Below are positions 1-5,880 of a stretch of 5,880 nucleotides of DNA, piece by piece. Numbering within the stretch: the first letter of the stretch is position 1; each line of letters opens with the position of its first letter. The notes under the pieces were generated by a model. That model saw only the letters and a program-made list of their open reading frames with translations. It was not told the origin of the DNA and did not search any database. The position numbers were made by a program, and so were the translations under genes. Source of the stretch: Chloroflexota bacterium (GTDB lineage Bacteria; Chloroflexota; Dehalococcoidia; Tepidiformales; Tepidiformaceae); assembly GCA_021823905.1 (NCBI GenBank), contig JAKALX010000254.1, positions 1 to 5,880 on the forward strand, given 5' to 3'.

Positions 1-80
1 CCCAGCCGAGGCTGGAGAGCCCAGACACCATCCGAGGCGCGACCTGTAGGGAGCGCGTACCGTGATACGCCATGGGAGCT

Positions 81-95
81 CCGGCGCAGCGCCGG
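81..95. repeat. GC-rich perfect palindrome / hairpin
   Basis: CCGGCGC at 81-87 and GCGCCGG at 89-95 are perfect reverse complements around a single A. As RNA this would fold with about five stem pairs and a five-base loop. Partial pairing continues outward (GGG at 74-76 with CCC at 101-103). No T-tract follows on either strand, so it is not a standard intrinsic terminator. It could be a structured leader, a transcript 3' end, or simply a GC-rich chance palindrome. Confidence 0.4.
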
Positions 96-165
96 TGGTG
101 CCCAACCCCTCACCCCCGTTCACGACCCCCTCCGTCCAACACGCGCAAAGACATGAGACGCACCC

Positions 166-185
166 GTGTTCACGTGGCTGAACAC
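166..185. promoter_or_regulatory. Operator-like inverted repeat
   Basis: GTGTTCA at 166-172 and TGAACAC at 179-185 are perfect 7-base inverted copies separated by six bases. The 20-bp overall size and 13-bp centre-to-centre half-site spacing are of the kind bound by dimeric helix-turn-helix repressors. A further half-site, GTTCACG, occurs at 118-124, 50 bases from the same heptamer at 168-174. It lies about 165 bases upstream of the likely -10 box of the DUF255 gene, which is far for direct control, so it may serve a gene beyond the left edge. The regulator is unknown. Confidence 0.35.
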
Positions 186-238
186 ACCCGCGCTCGTGCC
201 TCCGCTCCGGTGGCCTCGCGGCTGGCTCGCGAGGGCGG

Positions 239-297
239 AACTCACCACAACTCACGCGGCCAGGAGTGTCAGCTCACGGAAAAACGTCGAACTCACC
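239..297 (+). repeat. Four ACTCAC-type direct repeats
   Basis: AACTCACC (239-246), AACTCACG (249-256), AGCTCACG (271-278) and AACTCACC (290-297) are four near-identical octamers in one orientation. Start-to-start distances are 10, 22 and 19 bases, roughly one, two and two helical turns. The last copy ends 40 bases before the candidate -10 box at 338, a position suited to an activator or repressor array. No known regulator was recognised, and short repeats can occur by chance. Confidence 0.35.
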
Positions 298-337
298 GGA
301 GCCTGTCGCCCCGCCGCGCGCCGCGCTGCCCGTGGTG

Positions 338-343
338 TAGGCT
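338..343 (+). promoter_or_regulatory. Candidate -10 box of the DUF255 gene
   Basis: TAGGCT lies 37 bases before the ATG at 381 and resembles a sigma-70 -10 element. No good -35 hexamer is visible at the usual spacing. The placement would give a leader of about 30 bases carrying the Shine-Dalgarno site at 370-373. A very similar TAGACT box stands at the matching distance before the M16 gene on the other strand, which strengthens both calls modestly. Confidence 0.4.
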
Positions 344-369
344 CGATCCAATCCAAGCTCGCAACTTCC

Positions 370-373
370 GGAG
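370..373 (+). promoter_or_regulatory. Ribosome binding site deciding the start at 381
   Basis: GGAG is separated by seven bases from the ATG at 381, an optimal arrangement. It supports the 381 start over the in-frame ATG at 72, which would add 103 residues of unconserved-looking sequence before the family's typical N-terminal motif (NRLANETSPYLQQHKDNPVDW). Confidence 0.7.
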
Positions 374-380
374 TTCCCTG

Positions 381-2449
<2,069 letters not shown>

Positions 2450-2453
<4 letters not shown>

Positions 2454-5236
2454 CGCGCGAAGACCTCGTCGATGGGCGTGATCCGGACACGGTCTGGGGT
2501 GAGCGGCAGTCGGCGGGCGCCGATCACGCGGTCCTCCGCGAGCAGCTCGTCGGGCTTTGGGGCGTCGTACGTGATCGTGGACGGCTCGGCCGAGAGGAGC
2601 TCGCGGCGAAGCCCTTCGGCATCCTGCGTGATCATCACAACCGAAAGGTCGGTCGCAGAGAGATGCCGCCGGATCGCGTCGTTCACGCGGTCCAAAGTGA
2701 GCGCCGCCAGTTGTTCACGCATGTAGGCGGTGAACTCCCCGATGCCGTACCACCGGCTGTCGAGTGCGTAGCCAAGCTGCTGGTCCTGGGTCTTCGTCAT
2801 AACGAAGACATTCTTCGAGAGGTACTGGCGGGTGTCCTCGAAGTCCTGTGCGGTCAGTCCATTCGTCACCAGTGCGTCGAGCTCATAGAGGGCCGCCTTG
2901 AGCGCGAACACGGCCTGCTCGGGGCGCACCGGGCGAATCCAGATCTCGAAGATCTGCGCCCGCCGGGCGACGTTCGCGTCGGGAAAGAACTGGTACATGC
3001 CGCGCGGGAACGCCTCGATGTAGGCGTAATCGCCGTAGTTCATGCCGCGCAGCTCTCGAATGCGCTGGTAGAGGCGCCCGTTGGAGGCGCGGTGTTCGCC
3101 GAGGTAGGCGCGGGCGAGCCAGAGCGCCGCGAAATCGGGATGTGCGCGGGTGACGGCGATCCGGCGACCGAGGGAGATCGCAGTGGCGCGCGTTTCCTTC
3201 TCGATGATCTCAACGTCCATCCCGGTGGACGATCGTTCCTCGATTGGGCCGGCGACAAGCCGCGAGCCTTCGGGCAGACGGCCAAGCGCGGCCTGGAGGC
3301 GTTCGATGAACACAGGCGGCAGGTCGCCGGTCGCGCCCAGCGTCAGGTTCGCGCGCGTGAAGGCGCGGGCGACGAAATCGCGCACGTCCTGGAGGGTGAG
3401 CGACTCGATGCCGGCCACGGTCCCGACCGTTGGGTGGCCGTAGGGCGTTCCCTGGAAGAGGTTCGCCTGGAGCCGCTCCTTGCCCAGCTCCTCCTCGTTG
3501 TTGGCGCGGAGATCCTGAACGAGCTCGTTGAGTTGCTGCGCTTTCAGGCGCGCGAAGTCGTCCTCGCGGAAACCCGGTTCGAGGAGTTGGGGCAGGACGA
3601 TCTCGGCGAACTCCTCGGCCCGTTCGCGGTGGGCCACGCCGGTGAGGACCGTCATCTCGCGATCCACCTGGGCGCCGAAGCTCCCGGCCATGGGGAACAG
3701 CGCGCGGTTGATCTCGTCGATGCGCATCCGCGAGCTGCCGGCGTCGGTCACCATCGAGGCGGCGAGCGCAGCCAGCCCTTCCTTACCGCCAGGGTCGTGG
3801 GCCGAGCCGGCGTCGAATAGCAGCTTGAAGCGCAACAGCTCGGACGGCGAGCGCAGGACGAGAGACGGGATCGCGTGGGCGGAAGCTGGCGCCGGCGCGC
3901 GCTCCATGTCGGCGATCGACGGGAGATCGGCCAGCTCCGCTGGCGGCGGCTCGTAAGAGAGGGTGGTCACAACGAGGTTTGCATCGGTCAGGTACGTCCT
4001 GGCGGCAGCCGAGAGGTCCTCCACCGTGAGCGAGTCGTAGACGCGGAAGAACTCGTTCACGGTCTGGTAGCGGCGCTCGTAGCGGACGAAGCGCGCGAGG
4101 GCACTCGCGATGGATTCTGAATTGTCGAGCGTCCGGGCGAAGGCGTAGCGGTTGTGCGACTTCGCCGCCTCGAGGCGGTCCGCATCCACTGGTTCGCTGC
4201 GGGCTCGCGCAACCTCCCCGAAGATGGCGTCGCGCACACCGGCCATGTCGTCGAGTCTCTTCACGCGGGCGAAGACCGTGGCAAGGCCCGGATCCTGGTT
4301 CGCCGGAAAGTACGGAGAGAGTTGATCGACGATCTGCTCGCGCTCGACCAGGCGCTGGTACAGGTCCGAGGTTTCCCCGAACGTCAGGTCCAGGAGGGTG
4401 TCGAGGGCGGCGCAGTCCTTCGCGGTCGTCGAGAAGGCGGGCCCGTGAAAGGCGACGGTGACCCAGGGGAGCGTCGGCGAAGGCCAGGGCACGTGGGCGG
4501 CCACCGGGCGCTCGTGCGGCGGCTCCGGCGGGATCGCGACGTTGGCCGGTTCGCCGGCCGGCCAGCCGCCCCAGTGCTTCTCGACGAGCTGGAACGTCTC
4601 CTCGGGATCGGCGTCGCCGGCCACGACAATCGCGGTATGGCCGGGCCGGTACCAGCGCTCGAAGAAGGTCTTCGAATAGTCGAACTGATTCGGCATGTCC
4701 TCGATGTCGGCGATGAAGCCCATCGTGGTGTGCTTGTAGGTGTGCACGTCGAAGGCGTGGTCGCGCTGGACTTCGAAGAGCTTCTGCAGCGGGTCGGCGG
4801 AGTTCTTGTTGTATTCGCCGAGGACAGCGCGGGCCTCGGTCCTAAAACCCTCTTCGGTGTAGGCGAGGTGCATGAAGCGGTCGGCCTCGATCTCCAGGAT
4901 CTGTTCGAGGTCCTCGCGCGCGAAGGTGACGTGATAGTTGGTGTAGTCGTCGGTGGTGTAGGCGTTCTGGCGGGCGCCGGCGCGGGTGATGATCTCCTGG
5001 TAGCGCTCCGGCGGGTACTTCTCGGTTCCGCGGAACATCATGTGCTCGAAGAAGTGGGCGAAGCCGCTCTTGCCAGGCTCGACCTCGTTACGCGAGCCAG
5101 TCTGGACAGGGATCTGGAGCGATACCAGGTTCGGAAAGCCGGTGTTGACGACAACGACGCGGAGGCCGTTCGGCAGCTCCCGTTCGAGCGCCTCGAATGG
5201 CATGATGTTGCGCGCGGCCGCCTGGCGTTCGGTCAC
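2450..5236 (-). CDS. M16 family zinc metallopeptidase, fused active and degenerate halves
   Basis: The 928-residue product is a pitrilysin/insulinase (M16) peptidase with two homologous halves in one chain. In the N-terminal half (about 1-440) the inverted zinc motif HFFEH is at 61-65 (ligands H61 and H65, base E64). Glu141 lies 76 residues on as third ligand and E134 seven residues before it, the family's usual spacing. In the C-terminal half (about 445-875) the matching site reads ALAAS (490-494), so it binds no zinc. It keeps the LYQRIRELRGMNY stretch (723-735; R730, Y734) that in this family helps hold the substrate chain. The halves should close as a clamshell on peptides; the substrate is unknown. 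No signal peptide is seen, suggesting a cytosolic enzyme, although some relatives are secreted. The start is ambiguous: GTG 5251 (933 aa), GTG 5236 (chosen, with GGAG nine bases upstream) or ATG 5203 (917 aa), just before the conserved region. The TAG stop overlaps the DUF255 stop. Confidence 0.95.
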
Positions 5237-5245
5237 AGGGCAGGT

Positions 5246-5249
5246 CTCC
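5246..5249 (-). promoter_or_regulatory. Ribosome binding site favouring the GTG start at 5236
   Basis: On the minus strand GGAG is followed by nine bases and then GTG (5236-5234). The upstream GTG at 5251 overlaps this motif, has no comparable Shine-Dalgarno site of its own, and would sit only about 16 bases behind the candidate -10 box. ATG 5203 has only a weak, distant AGGCGG. The 5236 start fits promoter, leader and binding site best. Confidence 0.5.
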
Positions 5250-5267
5250 ACGGCTGGGTCTTCGCCA

Positions 5268-5273
5268 AGTCTA
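5268..5273 (-). promoter_or_regulatory. Candidate -10 box of the M16 gene
   Basis: TAGACT on the minus strand lies 31 bases before the GTG at 5236. Transcription beginning about seven bases downstream would yield a leader of roughly 25 bases containing the GGAG site. No clear -35 hexamer is found 16-18 bases upstream. It indicates that the M16 gene can be transcribed on its own rather than only by read-through from the DUF5317 gene. Confidence 0.45.
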
Positions 5274-5383
5274 CCGGCTGCCCGCCGAACGGTCCGCGAG
5301 AGGCGCCATCCGGCCGGCGCTTCGCGTCCGCCTTCGGTGCGACGCCCGCCCGGCTGTCGCGGGAAGGCTGGCTCAACCGGTTT
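5274..5383. other. Short spacer between DUF5317 and M16 genes
   Basis: About 110 bases without a gene separate the hairpin behind the DUF5317 stop from the M16 promoter box. It holds the 8-bp palindrome AACCGGTT at 5375-5382 and a GGCGC/GCGCC inverted repeat (5303-5307 with 5316-5320). Neither is followed by a T-tract. The long plus-strand frame crossing this stretch is a GC-bias shadow of the M16 gene, not a gene. Confidence 0.5.
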
Positions 5384-5404
5384 GTCGCCTGCGACGGCAG
5401 CGAC
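5384..5404 (-). terminator. Hairpin directly after the DUF5317 stop, possible terminator
   Basis: Two bases after the TGA, the minus strand reads GTCGCTGC, a four-base loop CGTC, then GCAGGCGAC. It pairs eight bases with a single bulged G. The immediate position behind the stop suggests an mRNA 3'-end structure or terminator, but it is followed by AAACCGG and not by a U-run, so classical intrinsic termination is unlikely. It could protect the 3' end or act with Rho. Confidence 0.35.
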
Positions 5405-5406
5405 GG

Positions 5407-5880
5407 TCAGGGGCCGGCGTCGGCGGGTACCGGGCCAGGGTCTGTGTCGCGACGCCTGCGGGCGGGGATGGCTTCCCAGGCCGCCTGCACAAACACGAGG
5501 CCGACGCCCGCGAAGAGGACGAAGTCGCCCAGGCTGTAGATGTTCGTGCCGTACATGGGGAGCGTGAGCACGTAGCGGTCGCTAAGCGGTTCGAAGCGGA
5601 TGTCCCGGCCGGCAAGGAGCACGTCCTTGCCATTCCCTAGCTGCCGGCCAAGGTCGCGCTCCGTGATCTCGGGGAAGGCGCCGGACTGCTGCACCACCGA
5701 GTATGAGACGGGCATAAGGCCGCCGTGCGCGGCCATTGGGACCAGGTTCAGGACGATCCCGGCCGCGATCGCCCATGCCCCGATCCAGCGGCGAAAGTGT
5801 AGCGCGAGCAGCGCAAGACAGACCGTGCTGGGAAAGAAAATCGCGCGCCGAATCTCGCCACTGACGCCAGTCAGCGGCAG
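5407..5880 (-). CDS. DUF5317 family membrane protein, 5' end outside the window
   Basis: The visible part is the last 157 residues; the frame stays open to the right edge, so the start and probably one or more N-terminal helices are missing. An in-frame ATG at 5736 is not the likely start because hydrophobic, family-like sequence continues before it. Two membrane segments lie at about residues 13-29 and 33-51 of the fragment, followed by the HGGLMPVS motif (52-59). Then comes a polar stretch with GKDVLLAGRDIRFEPLSDRY (84-103), a segment NIYSLGDFVLFAGVGLVFVQ (113-132) that forms the last helix, and a basic tail (ARRRR), which by the positive-inside rule places the C-terminus in the cytoplasm. 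The MPVS, LSDRY and SLGD-type motifs are those I associate with DUF5317, a family of unknown function found mainly in Chloroflexota, Actinomycetota and Firmicutes. No catalytic residues are evident. It lies 170 bp upstream of the M16 gene on the same strand. Confidence 0.75.
   Translation of the reverse strand: MPLTGVSGEIRRAIFFPSTVCLALLALHFRRWIGAWAIAAGIVLNLVPMAAHGGLMPVSYSVVQQSGAFPEITERDLGRQLGNGKDVLLAGRDIRFEPLSDRYVLTLPMYGTNIYSLGDFVLFAGVGLVFVQAAWEAIPARRRRDTDPGPVPADAGP

Larger units (their letters stand above)
1..380. other. Noncoding upstream region rich in small repeats
   Basis: This 380-base stretch has no convincing gene. The + strand frame is open from an ATG at 72 into the DUF255 gene, but that 103-residue extension is an Arg/Pro/Thr-rich string with no recognisable domain, and a better start with a Shine-Dalgarno site lies at 381. 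The first 105 bases are strongly self-complementary: CCAGC/GGCTGG-type pairing at 2-15, GCGTA/TACGC at 55-59 and 66-70, and a 7+7 palindrome at 81-95. Further in are an operator-like inverted repeat at 166-185, the near-copies 111-124 and 161-174 (12 of 14 bases the same, exactly 50 bases apart), and four ACTCAC-type repeats at 239-297. It may be a divergent promoter region or the tail of an upstream transcription unit. I could not match it to a known RNA family. Confidence 0.6.

Noticed and set aside
74..103. T-box-like riboswitch from GGTGGTGCCC near hairpins
   Set aside because: The conserved TGGNACC core is not matched (TGGTGCC), no Stem I motifs were identified, and no aminoacyl-tRNA synthetase or amino-acid gene follows.
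72..380. N-terminal extension of the DUF255 protein from ATG 72
   Set aside because: The 103 extra residues are basic and proline-rich without motifs, the family begins near residue 1 of the 381 start, and only that start has a well-placed GGAG.
4154..5539. Plus-strand open frame of 461 codons
   Set aside because: It is antisense to the N-terminal half of the M16 gene, with Gly/Val/Arg/Glu-rich composition of a shadow frame and no family motif. Similar reasoning excludes the 385-codon plus frame at 2663-3820.
5737..5880. DUF5317 gene starting at ATG 5736
   Set aside because: The frame is open upstream to the window edge and encodes two hydrophobic segments in keeping with the family, so the ATG is internal and the gene is cut by the window.

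Overview
The window is GC-rich bacterial chromosomal DNA with GTG as well as ATG starts and G/C-biased third codon positions, so long open frames appear by chance on both strands. Gene content is ordinary: a DUF255/YyaL-type thioredoxin-fold protein, a double-length M16 metallopeptidase and a DUF5317 membrane protein. Together with TAGRCT-like -10 boxes lacking a clear -35, this suggests a high-GC Chloroflexota (Dehalococcoidia-like) or similar lineage. That placement is inference; no rRNA or marker gene is present.

Layout: positions 1-380 hold no convincing gene but contain several repeat structures: small hairpins, a 7+7 bp inverted repeat that looks like an operator, and four A[A/G]CTCAC direct repeats. 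A candidate -10 box and a Shine-Dalgarno site precede the first gene. Positions 381-2453 (+) encode the complete 690-residue DUF255 protein. Positions 2450-5236 (-) encode the 928-residue M16 protein. These two genes are convergent, and their stop codons overlap in the four bases CTAA, leaving no room for a terminator between them. Positions 5237-5406 are a short spacer with the M16 promoter and ribosome binding site and a hairpin directly behind the next gene. Positions 5407-5880 (-) are the 3' part of a DUF5317 membrane-protein gene whose start lies beyond the right edge.

Nothing links the three genes into one pathway. The DUF255 and M16 genes each appear to have their own promoter, and DUF5317 and M16 are same-strand neighbours about 170 bp apart. 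I found no mobile element, CRISPR array, tRNA, rRNA or recognisable new system. The parts most worth a second look are the upstream region at 1-380, the overlapping convergent stops, and the fused active/degenerate M16 architecture.
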